64,000 nucleotides of DNA, from the NCBI GenBank assembly GCA_964555355.1, contig CAZKRY010000014.1, forward strand, positions 138,368-202,367. Direction: 5' to 3'. The position numbers and the translations under genes were made by a program. The notes below the pieces were generated by a model. That model saw nothing but the letters and a program-made list of their open reading frames with translations, searched no databases and was not told the DNA's origin. Numbering within the stretch: position 1 is the stretch's first letter; each line of letters begins with the position of its first letter. Positions 39,001 through 45,201 of this stretch are shown piece by piece. This DNA is from CAIKBL01 sp964555355 (lineage in GTDB: Bacteria > Pseudomonadota > Gammaproteobacteria > Ga0077536).

Positions 39001-40112
39001 TGCTGGCGAGCAATATCGATTTGCTCGCCGATATGGCGGCGGGTCCAGGGGTTGGGGGACAAATCACGCTGCTTGCCGTGGGCGATTCTCAATTGACAGG
39101 CGATGGCCCTGGTAACATCACGGCGGGTGGCGCGGGCTTGGTCACTTTGTCCGCTGACAGCGCCGTGTTAATCGCGAACAATCAAATCGCCAACAACGCG
39201 AACATCGTGCTTGATCTCAATGGCGGGCCGGTACTGGTCGCGGTGGCGTCGGGCGAAGACGAACCGACCTTCGATCCGTCGAGTAACGCGACCTCACAAA
39301 CTTTTGATCCCAACCTATTACCGCTGATCGCATCGTTGACCAATCCCCTCGCGGTGCAGGCGGTTCAAGTCATTTTCAGCAATCCGGCGGCCGCCTTGAC
39401 CGGCTTGCAGAATGTACAGTTCATCGATCTGACGTTGTTTGAGGAAGAGCTCAATCTTTTTAGCGTGATCGGTAACGGCATCGCGCAATCGCTCGACCAG
39501 TGCGAGGATTTGGAAGGCTGCGCCCCGAACGTCACGGCCACGGAGCTCGATACGCTGATTGGCCGTTTGGAACGGCGGATCGCCGAACTAGAAGGAGTCG
39601 ATCGCGCCGAGGTGAACGCAGTCCTTGCGCGTTACCGAACGCAACTTGCCGACTTCCAGGCGCAGCGAGCGGCGCTCATCGAATATCAGGAAGCCGAGGA
39701 AGCGAGCGAGGCGCCATTCGATGATTTAGAGAGTACGGAATTCACGGCCGAGCCACTGCCGGAAGAAGACCTCGAAGCGGCGCCGCTTGCGGCGGAACCC
39801 GCGCCTGATGCGGCGGCCGAAGAAAGCTTTGAGGAACTTGAAATCGAACAGCAGCTACCGGCTGAGCTGCCCGCGGTGGAAGGATTTGACGATGAAGCGA
39901 CTCCGGAAGGGCCCGTCGATGGCTTCGATGAATTGAACGAGGACACCTTGGATGAGCCGGCGATCGACGATCCCTTCCTGGTGCCGGGGCCGGAAGACGT
40001 GCCGGGCGAGGATTTGGAAGAGTTTGAGGAACTCGAAGAAGAATTTGAGCCACTTAGCTTAGGCCCGGATCTGCAGCCTGCGCGTGAGACTGGTTTCCTG
40101 GCGAAAAATTAG
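30027..40112 (+). CDS. giant two-partner secretion exoprotein (TpsA, filamentous haemagglutinin type)
   Basis: 3361 residues from a GTG start preceded by AAAAAGG. A long signal peptide ends near residue 40 (PQAAVAG). The TPS secretion domain covers about 40-270 (ILANPNGVFFGPNARVNVNSLVAAGL is its mark, here shortened to ANPNGVFFGPNARV). From about residue 600 to 2740 there are around twenty beta-rich units of roughly 100-150 residues of the form W-x-[IV]-[ST]-G-x-[ND]-x-G-[TS] ... GF-x-x-[FI]-E-N-L-x-GG-x-G-x-D-x-F. A second beta region follows to about 3120, then a cysteine pair (3159, 3165), a short coiled coil and an acidic Glu/Asp/Pro-rich tail. Such proteins are surface adhesins or haemolysins; this one's ligand is unknown. 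Confidence 0.93.
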   Translation: MTDTSSPGNVSRTSIRLYRWGRAGVLSAWICAGLPQAAVAGPEGGAVVAGEGAIVAPNGSTTVIEQTSQRLALDWQSFDIQTHELVQFRQPGAQAEALNRIFDQDGTQILGRLEANGRVILANPNGVFFGPNARVNVNSLVAAGLQVKVEDFLAGRISLSGVEGAPGDVINQGTLAAATGGDVTLAGKHVRNEGLIVANAGRVNLLAGERMTLDFEGDGLLRFTVDEAVLENPTDAPDAVHNSGVIEAPGGTVVLAAKTAREVFDNAINNSGIVRAGRIARDGGAIKLLGLGTDDTVINSGELNASGDAAHVGGRIEVVGASVEIADGSELNASGGQGGGEILLGGGAHGAPIEGLTAQRTQVSANTTVAANATHQGDGGHIVIWAEDHAALHGSVAAKGGQQGGNGGAVELSARDEVILTHHVDLTALRGAFGHLLIDPGLVTVQDGLDDGSNIGPNIFNDAFLITQLGLGDVTLDTSAATAGNSDIVFNNDVDITWNAATALQLLAGRNVTLSGVLNGLNGDLSITFGSDGGGGTLDFTGANVAVDSLTVTGGAGTDIVDFGNATVALTANSSIAGGGGNDTFDFSTVGSFTNTANTDIDGVAGTDTLIGSSGANAFVVTSANQGTLTFGATTIDFANLVNLTGGDNVDTFTLNASLSGAIDARDGNDTVTLVGASAFGSMVGGNGTDTLIGGNTVNNWTISGTDAGSLNGAAFSSVQNVTGGTGSDTFTLSAGLSGNLAGGNGVNTFVVQSAGSIGGALTGGTGVDTLSFAGNGAAISINLGSATATAIGTTFSSIDSFIGNNSDSTLIGTSGSESFSLTGTNDGSIGALSFTDFTSLDGSGGTDSLSIASAGANRTLSLQDRTVAGVLSGTFASFEAFVGDNATSTLVLTDAGGTLATTGANSGSYAGFNFTDFVNITAGANAVTFQINHDLTGTVLGSAANDSFTLGAGVNVGLLDGNGGANALAAANAANAWLITASNGGTLNGESFSNMQQLTGGTLVDTFTFSDGVSVTALDGGAGIDVLNLNAYSTGRTFNLTGAAAGNINSPSFAFAGIDSVSGTNANDSFAIDVNWAGSLAGHGGSDAFVFANGVTVTGSIDGGTGTDTLNWSVVNSARSVVLSGLGPTDGFAGDESSITTGTFTNIDSLIGGTATDSFTGINATAQFALDGTPQYISTNTLDFSGFENLSGGTGADTFNLTGALANATPTTIFTGTLNGGDGLDQFNFVNNARLSGEIQGGNDSDTISVASSTLTAGQLKRKGNGTGEADPWIDFGSEGAANSSDDFGGIETALGAPLIVQGDNVATVWSITGLGAVTNVTTGDSFTNVASLIGGTNIDTITVQSGGRLIGATGIDGGGGADILIAGAAANFVLTGLNAGTLTIAGAATTFTAMPTLTGSGALDSLTGANTTNTWTLSGTDAGTVTNLTGSFSLIEALVGGSGTDTLIGDNVTRSWAVTGSNAGTVSALGTGFSQMENLTGGTGNDDFVLTANLSGALSGGNGTNSYSLQAGGSVTGAITGGSGADTLSFSANTSVAMSSNSAGTATNTGGFTGIEAVNGGGVNDTLTGTNPSTFSVTSNFNGTLNAVLTFTGFENLRGGAGNDSFTFADNVIVSSVDGLGGNDTLSLAAYLLGQTFAFANTDNAGNVNGVAFASTENITAGNGADIFDFNGSGRVTGTFDAGGGADIADFTNAAGSVTFDLASALNFETLQGSANVDTLVGTGGADNFVINAANSGTHNGTLVFAAIESLSGGLGADSFVFNDGGSLTGSIDGGGASDSINFAAVLANVFVNLQTTAVTAGVSLLGSFTALETIIGGGNDTLQGDNTANTFTVTGLDDGTVDTFTFVDFANLSAGSAGDSFVLNGGTLSGALSGGAGADTLTAANVINAWVINAVNAGTVTGIGGGFAGVENVVGGSQTDTFDLQGSISGSLNGAGGVDTLNFFADTTIVLSAANAGSATGLGSGFSAVESVTGTGAADILTGSGANETFNVSANFNGTLGSLAFTGFETLRGGAGNDSFVFGNGLRVNAVDGELGTDTLSLAAYTTPQTFLFGAANDAGTVNGMTFVSTENVTAGSAGDVFDFDGAGRITGTLDAGSGIDVMDFASLTSAISFTVGLLPSIEQVIGSAASDTLVGSAGADFIVSSGANAGCLPDCTAPTLTFSSFENLDGAGGNDVFALPHSFSGNVLGGAGDDTFLIINTVSFASLDGGADNDLVRLGQRVAAGDAADIDAIVTTALVGGTGNDTFQFRSASRLIGALQGSTANSPVGADENGTLGIDTLDMRQSTLVQDVDALGVGSSGFGMSGSVRSVTLGGVDMLSAGYDNLDDINGNSLGTLIGNQNAPNVWTVTGTNSGTLNGVGFSNFSLLGGNDVDTFTFGANGQLTQGLDGGIGGIDTVIAAPGGSVFVLNAANGGTIDPDGALATPATAFSRIDQVNGGAGNDRFQLTNTAFAGTVDGAGGTDTLEGGNFQTTWTLTGAAAGSVSVLPAGFTSIEQIVGGSADDTFTLGAIAFAGALDGGGGSNVLQGANVSNVWNLLGIRSGNVGGANTFTNIGELRGGSATDQFLFNLGALFDRIDGGNGSDTLNYAALPTAVTIDLRTQTASLLLNSFSGIETSLGSSALDSLQAADTQNNWNLTGPGQGNVNGFGFSSFEQLLGGSAGDLFSFASNGQITTGVLDGGGGQDRILNTATTHLWEIDGTNTGFINNARFVDVEELDAGAGSATLTFTAPGSLTGFFSAGSIALNSAAVDTGGIALDLRANVTSVASNVSTGAGSFRVGGNLLTNGAFSLAANEISVGAAITANNALNLTSNAALTVAGALNAVGQAVALNGNAITLGGAVNAGSLNVTGGLFANNTITTTGAQSYAGAQRFVADLTASAFAFSGTTTFSGDVSLRSSNDLLAFNGQVDGAGSLTLNPTLGRDLVFDGAAGAGHYNPAAFANYRGHLIVGGVLDPTTPPAEEAEVVAINANRITVAEALRSLGSVTLLASNIDLLADMAAGPGVGGQITLLAVGDSQLTGDGPGNITAGGAGLVTLSADSAVLIANNQIANNANIVLDLNGGPVLVAVASGEDEPTFDPSSNATSQTFDPNLLPLIASLTNPLAVQAVQVIFSNPAAALTGLQNVQFIDLTLFEEELNLFSVIGNGIAQSLDQCEDLEGCAPNVTATELDTLIGRLERRIAELEGVDRAEVNAVLARYRTQLADFQAQRAALIEYQEAEEASEAPFDDLESTEFTAEPLPEEDLEAAPLAAEPAPDAAAEESFEELEIEQQLPAELPAVEGFDDEATPEGPVDGFDELNEDTLDEPAIDDPFLVPGPEDVPGEDLEEFEELEEEFEPLSLGPDLQPARETGFLAKN

Positions 40113-40125
40113 CCAGAATCGCGCC

Positions 40126-40410
40126 ATGACAGGTTCAGTGCAATCCATCGGTAATTCGCAAGGTCAGCGCCCGGCGGCACTTGACGCACCGCACCGCCCG
40201 CGCGTTCGCGTGCTGGAGGCGGATGCGCAGGCAGAGCTTTCGATCGCGCTCCCGCGTGTGCAAGAACTGGGATTTGAAGGCTTATTGGCCTCGTTTGGGG
40301 AAGATCGACACGGGCAGGGCGGCGCACGGTTGCTCGCGACGCTCATCCATCACATGGGCGGGGCGCCAACGTCAGTGGCGCCGGGGCTCTATTTACGGGT
40401 CACGGTGTAA
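40126..40410 (+). CDS. small hypothetical protein downstream of TpsA
   Basis: 94 residues from an ATG 14 bases after the TpsA stop. The start region is polar (MTGSVQSIGNSQGQRP) and the middle amphipathic (ELSIALPRVQELGFEGLLASF). No signal peptide, membrane segment or known domain is seen. Position directly after tpsA on the same strand suggests co-transcription. It ends four bases before the stop of the convergent Sel1 gene. Other frames over the same bases are open too, so the gene call is moderate. Confidence 0.45.
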   Translation: MTGSVQSIGNSQGQRPAALDAPHRPRVRVLEADAQAELSIALPRVQELGFEGLLASFGEDRHGQGGARLLATLIHHMGGAPTSVAPGLYLRVTV

Positions 40411-40414
40411 CGCG

Positions 40415-40924
40415 CTACTGCGCAACGCTGGTCGAGCGCGGCACATTGCCGTATTTCGCGATCAAATCCTGCGCGAGCTTGTTCGCTTGCGTTAGTTCGT
40501 CTTTCGATAGCTTGCCGGCGGTAGCGGCCAGCGCCGCGCTTGCCTTGGCATTCCCGATATGCGCCGAGACCGCATACCAACTGTAGGCATACTCCAAGTC
40601 CTGCGGCACGCCTTCTCCACGTTCGTACAGGCCGCCCAACCTAAATTGCGCATCTTGCACGCCTTTTTCCGCCGCTTTCTTAAACCATTTGGCGGCTTCT
40701 TCCGGATTCTTGTCCACCCCACGGCCATCGGCGTACATGCGCGCGACGAAATACTGGGCGTAGGCGTGATCGGAAGTTTCCGCAAGCGGCAAAAACGTCT
40801 GCATCGCCTTGTCGAAATCACCGGCCACAAAAGCCGCGACCCCGTCGTTAAAGTCCGCGCGGGCCGGCGCGGCGAGCAAGCAAAAGACCAACGAACCGGC
40901 GAACAACAAGCGAAAGTGCGTCAC
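40415..40924 (-). CDS. exported Sel1-repeat protein
   Basis: 169 residues with a signal peptide (MTHFRLLFAGSLVFCLLAAPARA). The mature part is a short TPR-like array of Sel1 repeats: one at about 53-85 (AQYFVARMYADGRGVDKNPEEAAKWFKKAA) and one at about 88-123 (AQFRLGGLYERGEGVPQDLEYAYSWYAVSA); here given by position rather than in full. Such proteins are periplasmic scaffolds for complexes. The start codon is GTG. It diverges from leuC by 203 bases and converges with the small gene after TpsA. Confidence 0.9.
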   Translation of the reverse strand: MTHFRLLFAGSLVFCLLAAPARADFNDGVAAFVAGDFDKAMQTFLPLAETSDHAYAQYFVARMYADGRGVDKNPEEAAKWFKKAAEKGVQDAQFRLGGLYERGEGVPQDLEYAYSWYAVSAHIGNAKASAALAATAGKLSKDELTQANKLAQDLIAKYGNVPRSTSVAQ

Positions 40925-41127
40925 GGGCGTTCCTTACAGAGTTCGAAAAAAACAGGTTCAGCGAAGGCGAGCGATGATAAACGAGCAACGCGCAAATCAC
41001 ACTTCTCGTCAGACAGTCGTTGGGATCGGCCGTTCGCTGACCGGCAAACCCAACTGCACGGCTCAACAGACTGCGCAACGCAACCTGTTAGAATCCTGAA
41101 CCCTATGCAAACTGCGATGCAACGCCC

Positions 41128-42528
41128 ATGACCGCCCAAACGCTTTACGACAAACTGTGGCATGCGCACCTCGTCAAAACCTTTGACGACGGCGCCGCCC
41201 TTATTTATATCGACCGCCATCTCGCGCACGAGGTCACCACCCCGCAGGCCTTTGAAGGTTTGAAACTGGCCGGCCGTCCGCTGTGGCGCAGCGCCGCGAC
41301 CGTCGCCGTATCCGATCACAATGTGCCGACCAAGGACGTGCATAAAGTGACCGATCCCGTCGCCAAGGTGCAATTGGAAACGCTCGCGCGCAATTGCCGG
41401 GAGCACAAGATTACGCATTTCGATGTCGGCGATATTCGCCAAGGCATCGTGCATGTCACGGGGCCGGAACAGGGATGGAGCTTACCCGGCATGACGATTG
41501 TATGCGGCGACTCTCATACATCGACCAACGGGGCGCTCGGCGCCTGGGCCTTCGGGATCGGGACTTCCGAGGTCGAACATGTCATGGCCACGCAATGTTT
41601 GGTGCTGCGCAAGGCCAAGAACATGTTGATCAAAGTCGACGGGCAATTGCCCCCAGGCGTTAGCGCCAAGGATTTAGCACTCGCCATCATCGGCCGCATC
41701 GGCACGGCCGGTGCCACCGGTCACACCATGGAGTATGCGGGGTCCGCTATTTCGGCGCTCTCGATGGAAGCGCGTTTTACCTTGTGCAATATGTCGATTG
41801 AGGCCGGTGGGCGCGCCGGCATGGTGGCGGTGGATGATGTCACGCTCGCCTACGTCGATGGCCGGCCGTACGCGCCGAAGGGCGCCACGTGGACGCGTGC
41901 GGTAGAGGCTTGGCGTCAATTGCATTCGGATGCGGGCGCGACGTTCGATAGGACGGAAGTATTCGATGCCGCAACTATCGAACCGCATCTCACCTGGGGA
42001 ACCTCGCCCGAGATGGTCTTGCCGATCAGCGGTCGGGTGCCTGATCCCGCGCTTGAACAAAACGAGATTAAACGTATCGGCATGCAGAATGCGCTTAAGT
42101 ACATGGACTTGAAGCCCGGCACGCCGTTGACGGATATTCCTATCGACAAAGTGTTCATCGGCTCGTGCACAAATTCGCGCATTGAAGACCTGCGCGAAGC
42201 CGCCGACGTGGTGCGCGGCAAACGACTCGCCGCCAACGTCAAGCTCGCGCTGGTGGTACCGGGGTCCGGCTTGGTCAAACGCCAAGCCGAACAAGAAGGT
42301 TTGGACGCTGTGTTCCGCGCCGCCGGATTTGATTGGCGCGAGCCTGGGTGTTCGATGTGTTTAGGCATGAACCCGGATCAGCTGGAATTCGGCGAGCGCT
42401 GCGCCTCAACTTCCAATCGCAATTTTGAAGGTCGCCAAGGCCACGGCGGACGCACGCACCTGGTATCGCCGGCGATGGCGGCCGCGGCCGGGATCGCCGG
42501 CCACTTTGTCGACGCACGGAGAATCTAA
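41128..42528 (+). CDS. leuC: 3-isopropylmalate dehydratase large subunit
   Basis: 466 residues, normal. Start MTAQTLYDKLWHAHLV, catalytic GDSHTSTNGALGAWAFGIG (about 130), and the 4Fe-4S ligands in SCTNSR (about 347) and CSMCLGMNPD (about 407). With LeuD it isomerises 2-isopropylmalate to 3-isopropylmalate in leucine synthesis. ATG at 41128 follows the sequence GATGCAACGCCC, without a strong Shine-Dalgarno. It overlaps leuD by one base (TAATGG). Confidence 0.97.
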   Translation: MTAQTLYDKLWHAHLVKTFDDGAALIYIDRHLAHEVTTPQAFEGLKLAGRPLWRSAATVAVSDHNVPTKDVHKVTDPVAKVQLETLARNCREHKITHFDVGDIRQGIVHVTGPEQGWSLPGMTIVCGDSHTSTNGALGAWAFGIGTSEVEHVMATQCLVLRKAKNMLIKVDGQLPPGVSAKDLALAIIGRIGTAGATGHTMEYAGSAISALSMEARFTLCNMSIEAGGRAGMVAVDDVTLAYVDGRPYAPKGATWTRAVEAWRQLHSDAGATFDRTEVFDAATIEPHLTWGTSPEMVLPISGRVPDPALEQNEIKRIGMQNALKYMDLKPGTPLTDIPIDKVFIGSCTNSRIEDLREAADVVRGKRLAANVKLALVVPGSGLVKRQAEQEGLDAVFRAAGFDWREPGCSMCLGMNPDQLEFGERCASTSNRNFEGRQGHGGRTHLVSPAMAAAAGIAGHFVDARRI

Positions 42529-43172
42529 TGGAAGCTTTTACAACGTTGAATGGATTGGTGGTGCCGCTCGACCGCCCAAATGTCGATACGGATGCGATCA
42601 TCCCGAAGCAATTTTTAAAATCGGTCAAACGCGCGGGCTTTGGGCCCAACTTGTTCGACGAGTGGCGCTATCTGGATAAAGGCGAGCCGGATAGACCCAA
42701 CGAGGGGCGGCCGCTCAATCCAGATTTTGTGTTGAATCAACCGCGCTATCGCGGCGCACAGGTTTTGCTTGCCCGCGATAACTTTGGCTGTGGTTCGTCG
42801 CGCGAACATGCGCCGTGGGCGCTGACGGACTTTGGGATCCGCGCGATTATCGCGCCGAGTTACGCCGATATCTTTTATGGCAACTCGGCGAAGAACGGCT
42901 TGTTGTTGATAGTGCTCGCGGCGCCGATTGTCGATCGTATGTTTGCGGCCGTGAAAGCCAGCGAAGGTTATCGCCTACAAATCGATCTCGCCCAACAAAC
43001 CGTGGCCACGCCGGATGGCGAAGTATTCCGCTTCGATTACGACGCGGGTTTAAAAGACCGCATGTTAAACGGCCTAGACGATATCGGCATCACCTTGCAG
43101 CACGCGGAGGCGATCCGCAGCTACGAGCAGCGCCGCCGCCAAGACGCACCATGGCTATTCGCCGCAGGCTAA
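42528..43172 (+). CDS. leuD: 3-isopropylmalate dehydratase small subunit
   Basis: 214 residues. Start MEAFTTLNGLVVPLDRPNVD, the swivelling-domain motif DNFGCGSSREHAPWAL (about 84-99) and PSYADIFYGNSAKNGLL (about 110). It completes the LeuCD heterodimer. The one-base overlap with leuC shows coupling, and a gamma carbonic anhydrase gene follows four bases later. leuB and leuA, often adjacent, are not seen in this window. Confidence 0.97.
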   Translation: MEAFTTLNGLVVPLDRPNVDTDAIIPKQFLKSVKRAGFGPNLFDEWRYLDKGEPDRPNEGRPLNPDFVLNQPRYRGAQVLLARDNFGCGSSREHAPWALTDFGIRAIIAPSYADIFYGNSAKNGLLLIVLAAPIVDRMFAAVKASEGYRLQIDLAQQTVATPDGEVFRFDYDAGLKDRMLNGLDDIGITLQHAEAIRSYEQRRRQDAPWLFAAG

Positions 43173-43176
43173 AACG

Positions 43177-43713
43177 ATGCTCTATCAACTCGAAGACCGG
43201 CGCGTGCGCGCCGAAGGCGACTACTGGGTGGCCGATAACGCGGCCGTGATCGGCGCCGTATTGCTCAAACACAATGTCAGCGTGTGGTTTAGTGCCGTGG
43301 TGCGGGGCGATCGCGAGCCCATCGTGATCGGCGAGAATTCCAATGTCCAAGACTGCGCGATATTGCATACCGACGACGGTTCCCCGCTCACGATAGGCAA
43401 TTTTGTCACGGTGGGACACAAGGCGATTTTGCACGGCTGCACGGTGGGCGACCACACCCTCATCGGTATCAACGCGGTGGTGCTGAACGGTGCCAAGATC
43501 GGCAAGCATTGTTTGATCGGCGCCGGCGCGTTGGTGCCGGAAGGCAAAGAGATCCCGGATGGAAGCCTCGTCATGGGCGTGCCGGGTAAAGTGATGCGCG
43601 AGCTAACGCCCGCGCAAATGAAGCATGTGACCGGCCTTGCAGAGAACTACGTCGCCAACTTCAAGCGCTACAAAACGGCGTTTTATCCGCAGGGGCAGGC
43701 TGAGTTGGTTTAA
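43177..43713 (+). CDS. gamma-class carbonic anhydrase-like protein
   Basis: 178 residues in a left-handed beta-helix pattern of hexapeptide repeats. The metal-binding histidines of this family are represented by HTDDGSPL (about residue 66) and VGHKAILHGC (about 80-88). Family members include YrdA/PaaY-type thioesterase or anhydrase relatives; enzymatic activity is not proven by sequence. It begins four bases after leuD and is probably transcribed with leuCD. Its 3' end forms an inverted repeat with the following sequence. Confidence 0.9.
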   Translation: MLYQLEDRRVRAEGDYWVADNAAVIGAVLLKHNVSVWFSAVVRGDREPIVIGENSNVQDCAILHTDDGSPLTIGNFVTVGHKAILHGCTVGDHTLIGINAVVLNGAKIGKHCLIGAGALVPEGKEIPDGSLVMGVPGKVMRELTPAQMKHVTGLAENYVANFKRYKTAFYPQGQAELV

Positions 43714-43738
43714 AGGGTTTTACTGATCAACCAACTCA
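43701..43738. terminator. hairpin at the end of the carbonic anhydrase gene
   Basis: TGAGTTGGTT (43701-43710) and AACCAACTCA (43729-43738) are perfect 10-base inverted repeats around an 18-base loop. It lies between two convergent genes, so it could end transcription from both sides. There is no clear U-tract, and the left arm overlaps the last codons of the carbonic anhydrase gene. Confidence 0.45.
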
Positions 43739-43958
43739 AGTGGGCTTTCGATTCGACCTAGCCTGAGCTCAACGCTGTCGATTCTTCGATGCAGGATCGC
43801 GATATCTTCATGCACTAGCGATACATCGCGTCGTAACCCCGACACATCGCCTTCTACCGCGCCGATCCGCAGTGTCAGATCGTCCGATCAAGCGTGTCGA
43901 GTCTGCCGCGTATTGCTCGCAGATGCTCGATAATCACATTGCCGGTTTCTTCTTTCAT
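43720..43958 (-). pseudogene. frameshifted small coiled-coil protein gene
   Basis: From the ATG at 43958 the frame reads MKEETGNVIIEHLRAIRG then RLDTLDRTI and stops at 43875. One base shift later the reading resumes as DDLTLRIGAVEGDV, LRRDVSLVHEDIAILHRRID and SVELRLGRIES to a stop at 43720. Together these match a common family of short hypothetical proteins (about 80-100 residues) made of a helix, then heptad-like repeats (LEHLRAIR ... DI..LH.R.D.L..R..RIE). The span is 239 bases, not a multiple of three, so one base has been lost. It is read as a recent pseudogene, or a sequencing error. Confidence 0.72.
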
Positions 43959-44006
43959 AGCCGTGTGTCGGAGTAAACAGAAAACTCTGCGAGCTGTCGG
44001 GAGGTT

Positions 44007-44900
44007 TTAAGTGATCGACGCTCGATAAATACTTTCCACCGACGCATCCAACGCCTTGTCGAATTCCGCTTTCGATTGCTGCGCGGTTAGCCCTTCGGCC
44101 AGTGCGCGCGAAAAACTTGCGATGACGCCGTGATTGCGCGCGAGACGAGCGTTGGCATCGTCACGCGAATAGCCGCCGGACAGCGCGACCACGCGCACCA
44201 CGTTCGGGTGCTTAATACAGTCGACATAAAAATCATCTGCTTCCGGCAGCGTGAGTTTAAGCATCACTAATTCGTTCGTACCGAGCTTATTCAGCTCGGC
44301 GAGCATCGCAGCCTTGAGTAACTGCTCGGCTTTCGCTTTCTCCGGGCAGTGAATATCGACTTCGGGTTCGATGATTGGCACGAGACCGGCGGCGCAAATC
44401 TGTTTGCCGACTTCGAACTGTTGTTTGACGACGGCATTGATGCCGGCTTCGTTCGCCTGTTTGATGACCGAACGCATCTTGGTGCCAAAGATGTTTTTGC
44501 CCTTGGCTTTTTTAAGCAGTGCATCAAGCGCCGGCATCGGCTTCATCATTTGCACGCCGTCTTTTTCATCCGCCAAGCCTTTATCGACTTTTAGAAACGG
44601 CACGATCTTTTTTACGTCCCACAAGTAGTCGGCGGTGGGTTTCCCTTCAATGTCGCGATCCATCGTATTTTCGAACAGGATTGCACCGAGCACACGCTCG
44701 CCGGTGAAGCTGGGGCTGGTGACGATACGGGCGCGCATGGCATGCACCACCCCGTACATCTCGTCTTCGTTGGTCCAGGCGCTTTCGGTCACGCCATAAA
44801 GCTTCAGTGCTTTGGGGGTACTGCCGCCGCTCTGATCGAGCGCGGCGATGAAGCCCTTGGCGGTACGCATTTTCTGTAATTGCTGGTTGAAATTGCTCAC
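44007..44900 (-). CDS. fda: class I fructose-bisphosphate aldolase (Staphylococcus Fda type)
   Basis: 297 residues. The sequence closely resembles the compact class I aldolase known from Staphylococcus: GFIAALDQSGGSTPKAL near residue 16, FLKVDKGLA, IFGTKMRS, VPIIEPEVDI, then VMLKLTLPE, whose lysine is the likely Schiff-base residue, and ALSGGYSRDDAN. It cleaves fructose 1,6-bisphosphate without a metal ion. It is isolated on the minus strand between the pseudogene and an intergenic repeat. Confidence 0.93.
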   Translation of the reverse strand: MSNFNQQLQKMRTAKGFIAALDQSGGSTPKALKLYGVTESAWTNEDEMYGVVHAMRARIVTSPSFTGERVLGAILFENTMDRDIEGKPTADYLWDVKKIVPFLKVDKGLADEKDGVQMMKPMPALDALLKKAKGKNIFGTKMRSVIKQANEAGINAVVKQQFEVGKQICAAGLVPIIEPEVDIHCPEKAKAEQLLKAAMLAELNKLGTNELVMLKLTLPEADDFYVDCIKHPNVVRVVALSGGYSRDDANARLARNHGVIASFSRALAEGLTAQQSKAEFDKALDASVESIYRASIT

Positions 44901-44968
44901 GATAGTCCTCGGCTCAGGTTGCTGTGAAATGACGCCTAAATTGCCTTCGCGGCGGCGTCATGCACCCC

Positions 44969-45042
44969 GTTGGGATTCGCGTCGCTTACCCCAACCTACA
45001 CTGATATCGTCGTAGGTTGGGGTGAGTGCAACGAACCCCAAC
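44969..45042. repeat. palindromic intergenic repeat, copy 2
   Basis: Left arm GTTGGGATTCGCGTCGCTTA plus CCCCAACCTAC (44969-44999), right arm GTAGGTTGGGGTGAGTGCAA plus CGAACCCCAAC (45012-45042), 12 bases apart; the arms are near-perfect inverted copies. The same element is at 24619-24714. It lies in a 301-base gap between the aldolase start and the sulfotransferase end. The remaining bases of that gap (44901-44968 and 45043-45201) show no gene or other structure that I can support. Confidence 0.85.
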
Positions 45043-45201
45043 ATAAGGTCTACCCACTCTCATGGTGGCGGCTGTCGCGCGCGCTGCATGACGCGGGGGT
45101 TGCCGTGCGTAGTTTAGCCCAGCGGAGTGACAATTTCGTCGGCGCAATGTTTTGCGGCTTATCACAGTTGTGACTTTTGTCAATTTTGCGCGTGCTAGCA
45201 A

